Numbered from the stretch's first letter, positions 45,904 through 55,437 are shown. The stretch: 64,000 bases of DNA from an uncultured Dehalococcoidia bacterium (GCA_951813535.1 OX638345.1:2477158-2541157); one strand, 5' to 3'. Notes: a model not told the origin generated them from the letters alone. Made by a program: numbers and translations.

Positions 45904-46954
45904 CCGATCGGGCCCGCCCCCCCACGAGCACGGGCACAGGCAGCACACCGACGACCAGTTGCAGGGCACGGATTGGTCGGGCAACGAGTTGGGCCCCAGC
46001 GATCGGGAGGCGCTGGACGAGGGACCGTCCACGGGGCAAAGCTATCTCAGCCTGTCGATGCGGCGGCTGATGCGAAAAAAGGTGGCGGTAGTTTGCCTCT
46101 CGGTGATTGTGCTGATGTACGGTGGCGCGCTGTTGTCTCCGTTGATCACACCTTACGAGTACACCGCGCAGGACCTGTCGCAGAGCCGGGCCAAGCCCAC
46201 CCTGGCGCACCCTTTCGGCTCGGACCGGCTGGGTCGCGACATGCTGACGCGGGTGATCTACGGATTGAGAACGACGGTGATCATCACCGTGTTGTCGCTG
46301 CTGGGCGGCACGCTGATCATGGGCGTAGTGTTAGGGCTGTTGAGCGGATACATGGGCCGTTGGGTGGATGGGTTAATAATGCGCACGGGCGAGGTGACCT
46401 CGTCGATCCCGGACATCATGCTGATACTGATATTCGTCGCATCACTGAGGCCGCGGTTTGTAGGCGCGGTGCAGGCGTTTGAGGACGCGACTGGGATCGA
46501 CTGGCTGTTGCGCCTTGGGATTGTGGATTACGCGATCATATCGTTGGGCCTGTCGATTTTCGGATGGTTCGGCATGGCGAGGCTCGTCCGGGGACAGGTG
46601 CTGCAAGCCCGTGAAAGCGTTTACACGGAGGCGGCGCTGGTAGCAGGGTCATCGACAGTGCGAATCCTTCGAGTGCACATGTTGCCGAACATCCTGAGCC
46701 CACTGATCGTGTCGATTTCGGCGGGTTTGGGATCGGTCGCCGGCGCCGAATTGATTCTGAGCTGGATCGGCATCGGAGTGCAACCGCCGGTGCCGAGCCT
46801 GGGACGGATGATGTTTGAGAACGGCAGTATCCAGGTCCTGCGCAACGAACCGCACCTGATCATGTTTCCCATCGGGACGGTTACGCTGCTGTTCCTATGC
46901 TTCAGCATCCTCGGGGACGCGGTGAACGACGCGTTCAACCCGCGGGCGAGGTGA
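45893..46954 (+). CDS. ABC transporter permease, DppC/OppC type
   Basis: 353 residues from the ATG at 45893, six bases after GGGAGG. A hydrophilic His/Asp/Gly-rich N-terminal extension of about 60 residues precedes the OppC-type region. The body has HPFGSDRLGRDMLTRVIYG, the EAA loop YTEAALVAGSSTVRILRVHM, and LGDAVNDAFNPRAR at the end. It overlaps dppB by 11 bp. No ATPase genes follow, which is unusual for this transporter class; the nearest candidate is at 33333-34316. Confidence 0.94.
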   Translation: MLPDRSGPPPHEHGHRQHTDDQLQGTDWSGNELGPSDREALDEGPSTGQSYLSLSMRRLMRKKVAVVCLSVIVLMYGGALLSPLITPYEYTAQDLSQSRAKPTLAHPFGSDRLGRDMLTRVIYGLRTTVIITVLSLLGGTLIMGVVLGLLSGYMGRWVDGLIMRTGEVTSSIPDIMLILIFVASLRPRFVGAVQAFEDATGIDWLLRLGIVDYAIISLGLSIFGWFGMARLVRGQVLQARESVYTEAALVAGSSTVRILRVHMLPNILSPLIVSISAGLGSVAGAELILSWIGIGVQPPVPSLGRMMFENGSIQVLRNEPHLIMFPIGTVTLLFLCFSILGDAVNDAFNPRAR

Positions 46955-47250
46955 CTGCAGCCGGCAACCGTCGCCACCGAGTCTGCGAACCTCGCGAGCC
47001 TGATCCGCACCGAGCAGAAGGATGCAGCCTGGTCAGGTCTCCGGATCGCAGTAGCGAGGAAACGGCCCGTCGCCGCCGCTCCGGTTGCGTCGACGGAATT
47101 GACGCGCTGCGCTAGCGCTGGCAACGCGGGGTGTCAGAGGGCAGCGCTTGAAATCGGGCCAAATTGCCAATGCATAGCGCCTGTGCTAACGTTTATGATG
47201 TTGCTTGTCGCGGATAATCATCCGGGCAGTTGGAAGCGAGGACAGGGGCA

Positions 47251-49047
47251 TTGAGCACGACATCCGATGAACCCGCGGCGGCGGTCCCGGCCGGAGCCGT
47301 CAGCTGGCGACCATGGTCCCGCGAAGCGTTCGAATTTGCCCAGGAAAACGATCGGCCCATCCTGCTGTCCATCAACGCGGTGTGGTGCTATTGGTGCCAC
47401 GAAATGGATTCCGGCGCCTACGCGGACCGCGACGTCATCGAGTTCGTCAACACCCACTTTACGCCTGTGCGGGTTGACACCGATCACCGGCCCGACGTCA
47501 ACGCCCGTTACAATGTGGGCGGCTGGCCGACGACCTCCTTCCTGACGCCTCATGGTGGCTTCATCGCTGGCGCCACCTACCTGCCGGCGGACCAGCTCCT
47601 GGCCATGATGGACGAAGTACGACGAGCCTACGCGGAACGAAAGCCCGAATTGTACGAGCAGGGCAACGATATCCTGCGGCAACGACGGGAACATGCGGGG
47701 CGCGTGTCGGCTGGCCGGGAACCGGACGCCAGCACGGTTGACGCCATCTCAAGGCGGGTGGCGGGCACGTATGATGCCATCAACGGCGGGTTCGGCCTGG
47801 AGCCCAAGTTCCCGTCGACACCCATGCTGCGTTTGCTGCTGCACCGGTACCGTACCACGGGAGAGCATTTCTTCCGCGTGATGCTCGAGAAAAGCCTCGA
47901 CGCGATCATCGGGGGCAACCTGCGCGACCGGATCGACGGCGGGTTTTTCCGCTTCGCCATGGGCGGCGACTGGACGCAAGCACAACACGAGAAGATGGCC
48001 GAGGACAACGTCGCCCTGGCCGGCGTCGTGATGGACGCGGGCATCATCCTGGACCGGGCGGACTATCTCGGGATCGCCGGCGAGACCGTCGACTACATCT
48101 GCGGCACGCTTTACGACCCGGCAGTCAAGGGCATACGGGGAAGCCAGGGCGCGCACTCCGAATATTACGCGGGATCACACCGGGACAGGTCTCAATCCGA
48201 AGCGCCGGCAGTGGACCCGTTCTGCTACACGTCGGTCACCGCGCAGGCGGCTTCGTTATTGCTGGGCGCCGCGTGGAAGCTCGGCCGGCCGGAATTGACC
48301 CAGCAGGCGACCGCGTTACTGGACGTTTTGGTCGAAGCGGCCGCAGGCGGGAGACTGGCCCACACCTACTCTCAAACCGGCGCCCTGCCCCAGGAAGAGG
48401 GCGACCTGCTGGTTGACTGGGCGCATTTCCTGGCGGCCGCGCTGGACGGGTACGATGCCGTGCCCGGCGGGTCAGAACGGTACCTTGCAGCGGCGGAACG
48501 GGCGGCGCAAGTGCTGTTGGACCGGTTCCTGGACGGCCCGAACGGCGGGTTCTGGGACGTCGAAACCGGACAGGAACGGCTCGGTTATCTGCACGCCCGT
48601 GAGAAGCCGCTGGCGGAAAACACGTGCGCAGCGGCGGGAATGATGCGGTTGCATCACGCCACTATGGAAGGCCGCTACCACCAGACCGCGCGGCACGCCC
48701 TGAGCGCGTACGTGGAGGCCAACCGGGACTACGGCGAACTGGCAGCGGATTACGCGGTGGCGGTGGACAGATACCTCATTCCGGTGGTCGAAGTCACGGT
48801 GGAAGGCCGACCGGGAGCAGCGAGCACGGATGCGATGCTGGCTGCGGCTATGAAGCTGCGCGACCCGCACCTGATGATCAAAATGGCGCCGGCCGCCGCA
48901 CCAGATGCGGTGGCCCAGGCGCACGTGTGCCTCGACACGATCTGCTACCCGCCGGTAACGGACCCCGCAGAACTGGCGATGGCGGTGGCCGAAGGCGGCA
49001 TGGTTACGGAAAGCCCGTTCCAAAACGTGCTCGACCTGCTGGGCTGA
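47251..49047 (+). CDS. Thioredoxin-domain protein of the YyaL/SPATA20 (DUF255) family
   Basis: 598 residues from a TTG at 47251; a TTG at 47230 is also possible. Residues about 15-150 are the thioredoxin-like DUF255 domain, with the C-x-x-C motif in NAVWCYWCHEMDSG and YNVGGWPTTSFLTP. The remainder is an alpha/alpha-toroid like those of N-acylglucosamine epimerases (GGFFRFAMGGDWTQAQHEKM, HAREKPLAENTCAAAGMMRL). The biological role of the family is not settled. The protein is a little shorter than the usual 650-700 residues. Likely cytoplasmic. Confidence 0.9.
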   Translation: MSTTSDEPAAAVPAGAVSWRPWSREAFEFAQENDRPILLSINAVWCYWCHEMDSGAYADRDVIEFVNTHFTPVRVDTDHRPDVNARYNVGGWPTTSFLTPHGGFIAGATYLPADQLLAMMDEVRRAYAERKPELYEQGNDILRQRREHAGRVSAGREPDASTVDAISRRVAGTYDAINGGFGLEPKFPSTPMLRLLLHRYRTTGEHFFRVMLEKSLDAIIGGNLRDRIDGGFFRFAMGGDWTQAQHEKMAEDNVALAGVVMDAGIILDRADYLGIAGETVDYICGTLYDPAVKGIRGSQGAHSEYYAGSHRDRSQSEAPAVDPFCYTSVTAQAASLLLGAAWKLGRPELTQQATALLDVLVEAAAGGRLAHTYSQTGALPQEEGDLLVDWAHFLAAALDGYDAVPGGSERYLAAAERAAQVLLDRFLDGPNGGFWDVETGQERLGYLHAREKPLAENTCAAAGMMRLHHATMEGRYHQTARHALSAYVEANRDYGELAADYAVAVDRYLIPVVEVTVEGRPGAASTDAMLAAAMKLRDPHLMIKMAPAAAPDAVAQAHVCLDTICYPPVTDPAELAMAVAEGGMVTESPFQNVLDLLG

Positions 49048-49090
49048 CCCGGCAACACAAGCATCATCAATCCTCCCAGGAGTTGACGCC

Positions 49091-50881
49091 CTGAAGACCC
49101 AAGACTGCGGCGCGTTGCGCGCCGCCCACGATGGCACCGTCACGACTCTGTCCGGCTGGGTAAGCCGGCGGAGAGATCATGGCGGGATCATATTCATCGA
49201 CCTGAGGGATCGCTCGGGATACGTGCAAGTAGTCCTCAACCCGGAGCACCTGTCGTCGGCAGACTACCAAACTGCGGAGCGGCTGCGGTCCGAATGGTGC
49301 ATCGAATTGACCGGAACCGTTCGTCTCAGGCCGGAAGGTTCCGAGAATCCGGCCCTCCCCACCGGTGAGGTCGAGGTGATGGTGGAAGGGCTGACGGTGT
49401 TGAACCAGTCGCTCACGCCGCCCTTCTACATCACGGATGACGTTGACGCGGACGAAAGCCTGCGGCTGCGCTACCGCTACCTGGACCTCCGACGGCCCAA
49501 GATGCAGGACAACCTGCGCCTCCGTCACCAGGCGGTGAAATACATCCGGGATTACCTGGATGGTCACGGCTTCCTTGAGATTGAAACGCCGATCCTGATC
49601 AAGAGCACGCCCGAAGGCGCCCGGGACTACCTCGTCCCCAGTCGGACGCATCCGGGTAATTTCTATGCGTTGCCTCAATCACCCCAGCAGTTGAAGCAGT
49701 TGCTGATGGTGAGCGGCGTGGAGCGGTATTTCCAGATCGCCCGATGCTTCCGGGACGAGGACCTGCGGGCCGACCGGCAGCCGGAGTTCACGCAGCTGGA
49801 CCTGGAGATGAGCTTCGTTGAAGAAGAAGATGTCCTGGGCTTGATCGAGGGGTTATACGCGGGGCTGGTCAGGGAATTGACGCCGCAGTTTAACGTCAAG
49901 ACACCGTTCCTGCGCCTGTCCTACGCCGACGCGATGGCGCGATTCGGAAGCGACAAGCCGGACCTGCGCTACGGGCTCGAAATGGCCGACGTGAGCGACC
50001 TGGCCGCCGAAACCGAGTTCCGTGTCTTCCACGGCATACTGGACCGTGGCGGAATCATCAAGGCGATGGCCGTGCCCGGTATGGGTGGGCTCACCGGCTC
50101 GGACATGCGGCGCATGGAGGAGACGGCCAAGGAGTTCGGCGCGGCCGGGATGAGTCACGTTAGGCTAACCGGAGAGGGGACTCTGGAATCACTGACCGAC
50201 GACGACGTATCGCTTTCCCCCGGTCTGCGGATGCCCGTGGAGTGGGTGCGCCGGCTGGCCGAAAGAGCCGGGGCGCAGCGCGGCGATCTGATCGTGCTGA
50301 TGGCGGGTCCGGCCCGGCTGGCGAACCAGTGGCTGGCCGCGATGCGGGCACACCTGGCGGCGCAAATGGAACTGGCCGATCCGACCGTGCTGTCATTCGC
50401 GTTCGTGACCGACTTTCCCTTGTTCGACTGGGATGACGACGCCGGCCGGTGGGACTCGGCGCACCATCCATTCACCGCCCCGGCTGCCGGGTGCGAAGGA
50501 ATGCTCGATGGCAATGATCTCTCATCCATCCCGTCGCGGGCATACGACCTGGTATGCAACGGCTCGGAGCTGGCCAGCGGGAGCATCCGAATACACCGCC
50601 GGGAACTGCAGGAAAAGATATTCAGCATCCTCGGCTACTCACCCGAGCAGATCGCGGAGCGGTTCGGCCACATTCTGGAAGCGTTCGACTACGGGGCTCC
50701 GCCCCACGGCGGTATCGCGCCAGGGATAGACCGGCTGGTGGCGATACTGGCGGGCGCGGACTCACTGCGTGAGGTCATCGCGTTCCCGAAGACCCAGAGT
50801 GGCTCTGACCTCCTGTTCGGCGCTCCTTCTGGAGTCGACGCTGGGCAGTTGCAAGACCTGGCGATACGAATCGTGGAATAG
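49091..50881 (+). CDS. aspS: Aspartate--tRNA ligase
   Basis: 596 residues if initiated at CTG 49091, nine bases after AGGAG; the first conventional start is TTG 49115, which would remove residues of the conserved N-terminus (KTQDCGALRAAHDG). Domains are the OB-fold anticodon-binding region (LSGWVSRRRDHGGIIFIDLR), class II motif 2 (CFRDEDLRADRQPEFTQLDL), the bacterial GAD insertion, and motif 3 (GGIAPGIDRLVAIL). It charges tRNA-Asp; whether it also serves tRNA-Asn cannot be told here. Confidence 0.96.
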   Translation: MKTQDCGALRAAHDGTVTTLSGWVSRRRDHGGIIFIDLRDRSGYVQVVLNPEHLSSADYQTAERLRSEWCIELTGTVRLRPEGSENPALPTGEVEVMVEGLTVLNQSLTPPFYITDDVDADESLRLRYRYLDLRRPKMQDNLRLRHQAVKYIRDYLDGHGFLEIETPILIKSTPEGARDYLVPSRTHPGNFYALPQSPQQLKQLLMVSGVERYFQIARCFRDEDLRADRQPEFTQLDLEMSFVEEEDVLGLIEGLYAGLVRELTPQFNVKTPFLRLSYADAMARFGSDKPDLRYGLEMADVSDLAAETEFRVFHGILDRGGIIKAMAVPGMGGLTGSDMRRMEETAKEFGAAGMSHVRLTGEGTLESLTDDDVSLSPGLRMPVEWVRRLAERAGAQRGDLIVLMAGPARLANQWLAAMRAHLAAQMELADPTVLSFAFVTDFPLFDWDDDAGRWDSAHHPFTAPAAGCEGMLDGNDLSSIPSRAYDLVCNGSELASGSIRIHRRELQEKIFSILGYSPEQIAERFGHILEAFDYGAPPHGGIAPGIDRLVAILAGADSLREVIAFPKTQSGSDLLFGAPSGVDAGQLQDLAIRIVE

Positions 50882-50955
50882 CGTTTGAGAGAAATGGCGG
50901 CGAGGGGAGAATTACCCTGGGCCACGGCTTTAGCGGCCCGACAGGAGGACAACCG

Positions 50956-52143
50956 ATGACCGAGTTCAACTACCAGGGGCTGTTCGCGGAACGGGCCCCG
51001 ATCACCACGCGCGGGGCGAACCGCCACGCCAGGTACGACTTCGCAGTTGCCTACCCGGATCCGGACACGCTGCCCCTGACCGGACTGGTCGATGCTCTGA
51101 GCACGGCGCTGGAGCGGGAAGGGCGCGACCTGGCGTACTACCCCGTTTCCGCGGGATATCCGCCGCTGCGGGAACTGGTGGCGGACAAGCTGCGCCGGGA
51201 CCGGCAGATGGAGGTCACGGCGGACGATATCGTGCTCACGTCGGGATCGGGCGAAGCGATCAATATGCTGATCCAGGCGATGACGGACCCGGGCGACGTG
51301 CTGCTGACCGAGGAGTACGTGTACCTCGGCACCATGCGCCAGATGCGCCTGTGGAGCGCGAACGTAGTGGGCGTCAAGTGCGACGATGACGGCATCATAC
51401 CCGAAGCACTGGACGAGACCATCCGGGCACAGATGGCAGCAGGCCGTCGGGTCAAATTCCTGTACACCATACCCACTTTCCAGAATCCCCTGGGATGGAC
51501 GGCCACCCTGGAACGGCGGCAACGGATGCTGGAGGTATGCCAGAGCCACGGCGTGCCCATACTGGAAGACGACTGTTATGTCGACCTGCGCTTCGAGGGT
51601 GAGGACGTCACATCGATCAGCAGCATGGACGACAGCGGCGGGGTTCTCTACGTGGGTTCGATGTCGAAGATCATCGCGCCAGGCGTGCGCATGGGATACC
51701 TGGTAGCCCCGGAGATCGTGCGGGAGCGGGCGTTGAGCTTTAAGTCGGGCGGGGTGAACCAATTCGCAGCGTTGGCAATTGAAGAGTACCTGCGCAACCA
51801 TATGTACGACCACATCGACGAGGAAAACCAGGCGCTGCGAGCCAAGCGCGACGCGATGCTGGCGGCGCTGGGCGAACACTTCGGCAACCGGGCAACCTGG
51901 TCGAAGCCGGAGGGTGGGCTGTACCTTTGGTTGACCATGCCGGAAGGCACGGACCTGGCCGGGTTCCAGGAGCAGTCGTTCAGCGAAGGCGTCGGATACT
52001 ACAACGGCGCGATGTTCTCACCGGAGGGCAACGGCAGGCACATGGCGCGGCTGTGCTTCGGGCACCCGACGGCGCAAACAGTGTCCGACGGCATCGCGGA
52101 ACTGGCGGCGATATTCGAGCGCAACGGGATATTCTCCGGCTAA
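50956..52143 (+). CDS. PLP-dependent aminotransferase, class I/II (2-aminoadipate/MocR-like domain)
   Basis: 395 residues. Fold-type I aminotransferase blocks are YYPVSAGYPPLRELVADKLR, LTSGSGEAINMLIQAM, YTIPTFQNPLGWTATLERR, DDCYVDLRFEGED and the PLP-lysine motif GSMSKIIAPGVRMGYLVAP. There is no N-terminal GntR DNA-binding domain, so it is an enzyme rather than a MocR regulator. Relatives transfer amino groups in lysine, 2-aminoadipate or aromatic amino acid metabolism; the substrate is uncertain. The ATG at 50956 has AGGAGG-like sequence upstream. Confidence 0.9.
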   Translation: MTEFNYQGLFAERAPITTRGANRHARYDFAVAYPDPDTLPLTGLVDALSTALEREGRDLAYYPVSAGYPPLRELVADKLRRDRQMEVTADDIVLTSGSGEAINMLIQAMTDPGDVLLTEEYVYLGTMRQMRLWSANVVGVKCDDDGIIPEALDETIRAQMAAGRRVKFLYTIPTFQNPLGWTATLERRQRMLEVCQSHGVPILEDDCYVDLRFEGEDVTSISSMDDSGGVLYVGSMSKIIAPGVRMGYLVAPEIVRERALSFKSGGVNQFAALAIEEYLRNHMYDHIDEENQALRAKRDAMLAALGEHFGNRATWSKPEGGLYLWLTMPEGTDLAGFQEQSFSEGVGYYNGAMFSPEGNGRHMARLCFGHPTAQTVSDGIAELAAIFERNGIFSG

Positions 52144-52183
52144 ACCGGCGATCAGTCCAATCGGTAGGTTGTGCCGAAAAAAG

Positions 52184-52210
52184 AAGGGGCGGGTTTTTTA
52201 CCCGCCCCTT
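52184..52210 (-). terminator. Strong intrinsic terminator of the FBP aldolase/phosphatase gene
   Basis: Perfect 11-bp stem AAGGGGCGGGT / ACCCGCCCCTT with a 5-base loop. On the minus strand it is followed by CTTTTTT, a textbook rho-independent terminator 22 bases after the minus-strand stop. It also lies 41 bases after the plus-strand aminotransferase stop and may act weakly in that direction. Confidence 0.88.
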
Positions 52211-52231
52211 CGCTCTAGTGATGTCGCCCGA

Positions 52232-53410
52232 CTAATCGTCGTCGGCGGTGGCAACGGGCTCTGCGGCCGGCTGATGTCCGTTGGTGCGAATGGCAAAACG
52301 GTCCACCAGGTCGCCGATGCTCTGGCGGAAACCGGAATATTCGAGCTCGCCGTAGGGGAGCATGGCGGCGCCCGACCAACCCTGGGAGCGCATGGCGATG
52401 CCCTTCTCCTGGGCCAGTTGGCGGGTGTAGTCCCACGCCGGGTTGTCGAAGAAGTCGGTGGAAGACTCCGAGAACTTGCCCTCGCCGTTGATGCTGAAGC
52501 CCACGCAGGAGACCAACGGCAGGCAGTACATACCGGTCACCGCAGTGTTGATCGGCACGGGCATCAGAGGCATCACGTGGGAGCCGCGCGCGTCGCCGCC
52601 GATGTAGTGGGCCTTGGTGTACGGTGAGATGAGCTCTTCGGGCGCGGGGAAGATGCCCTGATTGCGCACGACGGCGACCGGGTCGTCCTTACCGGTGTAG
52701 CTGCCGGCAATGTTATGCAGTCGCGTCGCTGAGATGGCCGCGGCGGTCTGGCCGGTGTAGCGAGAGGTCACGCTTTCGATGGCGAACCGCTCGTTGTCGC
52801 GGAGCAGCACCGTGATCCGGTAGTAGTCTTCCGGGGCGTTCAGCGAGATGATGCTGTCGCCGTCGGTATTGTCCATATCGATGATGTTGAAGGTGAAGCC
52901 GTCACCCAGACGAGGCAGCATCAGGCCGGCGCAGTACATGGGGTCGGCGAAACCGAGGAACGTCGGGAGGTTGTAGGCTCCGGGGCCGCACTTGTCAGCG
53001 GCCAGCACGAAGAAGGATTCCGCCGGACGAACCGGGTTGGTTTTCACCGGATCATGGTCGAAAGTGATTTCCGCCACCGCCGGGCCAGCGCCGCGAATGT
53101 TGCCGGACGGCGCGTCGACGAGCAGGTCTTGACCGGCGCCGTACAACCCGTACTGACGGGCGATCTCGGTCGCTTCCAGGAACGAGTTCCAGGCAAACTG
53201 GTGAACCGCATCGTCATTGTCGCCGCGAGTGTGCGTACTGGTAATGCAGATATCGTCGCCGGTGTGGCCTACGTAGGCATCGATCAACAGGCCATCGCGG
53301 ATGGCGCGATCAACGGCGGCGCGTACGGCGTCCATCATCCGATCGGACGGTTTGGTATGACCACCGATAGAGCCGACGTCCGCTTTGAGCACAGAAATGG
53401 TCAAATCCAT
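52232..53410 (-). CDS. fbp: Fructose-1,6-bisphosphate aldolase/phosphatase (archaeal type, class V)
   Basis: 392 residues. A bifunctional enzyme that condenses triose phosphates and removes the 1-phosphate, driving gluconeogenesis. Characteristic blocks are ISVLKADVGSIGGHTKPSD at the N-terminus, YVGHTGDDICITSTHTRG, AGQDLLVDAPSGNIRGAGP, NIIDMDNTDGDS and the metal-binding VSCVGFSINGEGKF. The start is the ATG at 53410; a GTG at 53428 would overlap the GGGAGG ribosome-binding site. The family is typical of archaea and of deep-branching bacteria including Chloroflexota. Single gene with its own terminator. Confidence 0.93.
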   Translation of the reverse strand: MDLTISVLKADVGSIGGHTKPSDRMMDAVRAAVDRAIRDGLLIDAYVGHTGDDICITSTHTRGDNDDAVHQFAWNSFLEATEIARQYGLYGAGQDLLVDAPSGNIRGAGPAVAEITFDHDPVKTNPVRPAESFFVLAADKCGPGAYNLPTFLGFADPMYCAGLMLPRLGDGFTFNIIDMDNTDGDSIISLNAPEDYYRITVLLRDNERFAIESVTSRYTGQTAAAISATRLHNIAGSYTGKDDPVAVVRNQGIFPAPEELISPYTKAHYIGGDARGSHVMPLMPVPINTAVTGMYCLPLVSCVGFSINGEGKFSESSTDFFDNPAWDYTRQLAQEKGIAMRSQGWSGAAMLPYGELEYSGFRQSIGDLVDRFAIRTNGHQPAAEPVATADDD

Positions 53411-53755
53411 GTGAGTTTTCCCTCCCACGCACGGGTCACCGGGAACTGAAAGCCGGCGCCAAACGATGCCTTCTTAATACGAAAAAATGCGCTTGCACGA
53501 TAGCATCGCGCAGGCGAAACTGTCAATTTGAGCCGCGATAGGATGGCGCGTTTTGGGAACCCTCGCATGCGATTTCCCATTGTCGCCAGCCACGGAGCAC
53601 AGCTACTGCGAATGAAGAGGAATTGGTCGACGATCGCTCGTTGTCAACTGGTTTGGAGTGAACCTGGCATTGCCGGTCCCCATCCGAGGGGTTCGCTATA
53701 AGGAAACGGGGTAACGTGAACAGGCAGGAATGCGTCGTGCGGTACAACGACAAGT
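53411..53755. other. Divergent intergenic region
   Basis: About 345 bases between fbp and the TPR gene. Short frames only, with no motifs. It is relatively AT-rich near 53470-53500 (AATACGAAAAAATGC), where the fbp promoter may lie. The right end carries the promoter annotated separately. Confidence 0.5.
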
Positions 53756-53785
53756 TTGCCGCTAACGCAGCAATCCCGTTATAAT
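53756..53785 (+). promoter_or_regulatory. Sigma-70-type promoter for the zinc-ribbon/TPR gene
   Basis: The -35 is TTGCCG (53756-53761) and the -10 is a consensus TATAAT (53780-53785), with an 18-bp spacer. The predicted start of transcription is about 53792, 24 bases before the ATG at 53816. Confidence 0.7.
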
Positions 53786-53815
53786 ACAGCCAAGGTCAGC
53801 AGTTAACGAGTGCTA

Positions 53816-54601
53816 ATGAGTATAATCCTTCAAATTCTGTCGTTGCTTTTTGTGGTTCTGTGGACGGCGAAGCTTGCCCGGAACAAGGGGCGGAACGCGC
53901 TGGTTTGGGGCGGAGTGGCAGCCATCCCGGCGGTAGGACTGCTTGACATATTCCCCGAATGGATCACGGTGCTCTGCATGCTGCCCATGCTGGCGTTGGT
54001 TTTCATGCCGGCGCGCCGACCGGTGGCCACGGATGGTGGACAGGACAGCATGACGCCGTGCCCGCGGTGTCAGCACTCGCATGAGGCGGGCCCCACCTTC
54101 TGCACCAACTGCGGTTGGGAATTGGTCCGGCCCTACGCCACGACCGAGGCCACCGCCGCGGGGACGGAAGGGTCCGAAGCCGCCAATGCGCAAACGGTCA
54201 CACCGGGAGCGGGAGCCACGGAAGGCGCCGAGCAACGGTCCCAACCCGTGGATGGTGCCGTAACCCAACCGACGGCCGAACCGGTTATGGCGTCGCAGCA
54301 GGTAGACGAAGCTGAGGCTTCGGGAACTGCGCAGTCGGCGGCGCTTGACCCCGAGCCGGCGCCGGCGTTCTCCATAGCTCCATTGACGATCACGCGACCG
54401 CTCACCGCAGCGGGGATGACCGAATTGGGCCTGTCGCTGTTTAACCAGGGAAGGGTCCGCGAGGCGGTGGACCAGTTTACCAAGGCCATCGCGCTTGATC
54501 CGCGCTACCGGGAAGCGTGGGCGAACCGGGCCAAGGCTTACACCGAGCTGGGGCTCAGCGAGAAGGCCGCCGCCGACCGGCAGCAGCTGGAAGCAATCTG
54601 A
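53816..54601 (+). CDS. Membrane protein with zinc ribbon and TPR motif
   Basis: 261 residues. Two N-terminal membrane helices (ILQILSLLFVVLWTAKLA; VLCMLPMLALVFMPA) are followed by a zinc-ribbon (CPRCQHSHEAGPTFCTNCGW) and an Ala/Thr/Glu-rich linker. The C-terminal TPR unit reads LGLSLFNQGRVREAVDQFTK, then AIALDPRYREAWANRAKAY. The organisation suggests a membrane-tethered scaffold; the function is unknown. The ATG at 53816 is chosen over GTG 53810; neither has a strong ribosome-binding site, and the short leader follows the predicted promoter. It converges with fabI 12 bp away. Confidence 0.8.
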   Translation: MSIILQILSLLFVVLWTAKLARNKGRNALVWGGVAAIPAVGLLDIFPEWITVLCMLPMLALVFMPARRPVATDGGQDSMTPCPRCQHSHEAGPTFCTNCGWELVRPYATTEATAAGTEGSEAANAQTVTPGAGATEGAEQRSQPVDGAVTQPTAEPVMASQQVDEAEASGTAQSAALDPEPAPAFSIAPLTITRPLTAAGMTELGLSLFNQGRVREAVDQFTKAIALDPRYREAWANRAKAYTELGLSEKAAADRQQLEAI

Positions 54602-54613
54602 CCCTCGGGCGGT

Positions 54614-55387
54614 TCACACCGCCATGATGTGGTAGCCAGCGTCCACCGGAAGCACGGTTCCGGTCACGCCGCTGGACAGGTCACTGCACAGGAACAGGGC
54701 AGTCTGCGCCACCTCGTTCGCGGTGATATTGCGGCCCAGGGGAGCCTTGTCGGCGTGAGCGCGCCGCATATCCAGAAAACCGCTGATACCCCTGGCGGCG
54801 AGGGTATCCACCGGACCGGCTGATATGGCGTTGACGCGGATGTTGTCGGCCCCGTACTCGTATGCCAGTTGGCGGACCTCGTGTTCAAGGGCGGCCTTGG
54901 CGGTTCCCATGACATTGTAACCCGGGTAGACCCGGCTGGAGGCATTGAAGGTCATAGCGATGACGCTGCCCCCGTCGGTCATCAGCGGCGCCGCGTGGCG
55001 GACCATGGGCAACAGCGTGAACGCGCTGATCTCAAGGGCCATGCGAAAGCCGTCGCGCCCGGTATCGGCCAGTCGGCCGGCCAGGTCCTCGCGGCTGGCG
55101 AAGGCGATGCTGTGAACGAGGATGGACAACGAGCCCATCTGATCACGCACTGCGTCGAATACGGCCTGGATCTGATCGTCGTCCGACGCGTCGCACTCGA
55201 TCAATACCGGATCATCCAGCGTCTCGGCGAGGCGTTCGACGCGACTCAACAGCCGCTCGTTCTGGTAGGTCAGGGCGATGCGGGCGCCGGCGTCGGCGAG
55301 GGTGCGCGCGATGGCCCACGCGATGCTGCGATCGTTGGCGACACCAAAAATGACCGCATTGCGGCCAGTCAAATCGATAGGGAACAC
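54614..55387 (-). CDS. fabI: Enoyl-ACP reductase (NADH), FabI type
   Basis: 257 residues, SDR fold. It completes each fatty acid elongation cycle. The divergent cofactor motif VIFGVANDRSIAWAIARTLA is diagnostic of FabI. The catalytic Tyr/Lys pair lies in YPGYNVMGTAKAALE with the FabI spacing, and the C-terminal substrate loop includes GISGFLDMRRAHADKAPLGR. It is the last gene of the minus-strand block led by the cof genes, 50 bp after the LLM gene. Confidence 0.94.
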   Translation of the reverse strand: MFPIDLTGRNAVIFGVANDRSIAWAIARTLADAGARIALTYQNERLLSRVERLAETLDDPVLIECDASDDDQIQAVFDAVRDQMGSLSILVHSIAFASREDLAGRLADTGRDGFRMALEISAFTLLPMVRHAAPLMTDGGSVIAMTFNASSRVYPGYNVMGTAKAALEHEVRQLAYEYGADNIRVNAISAGPVDTLAARGISGFLDMRRAHADKAPLGRNITANEVAQTALFLCSDLSSGVTGTVLPVDAGYHIMAV

Positions 55388-55437
55388 GGGGTTACCTCGT
55401 CACATTATGGATATGAGCTGCGCGTAAGTCTGTGGAC

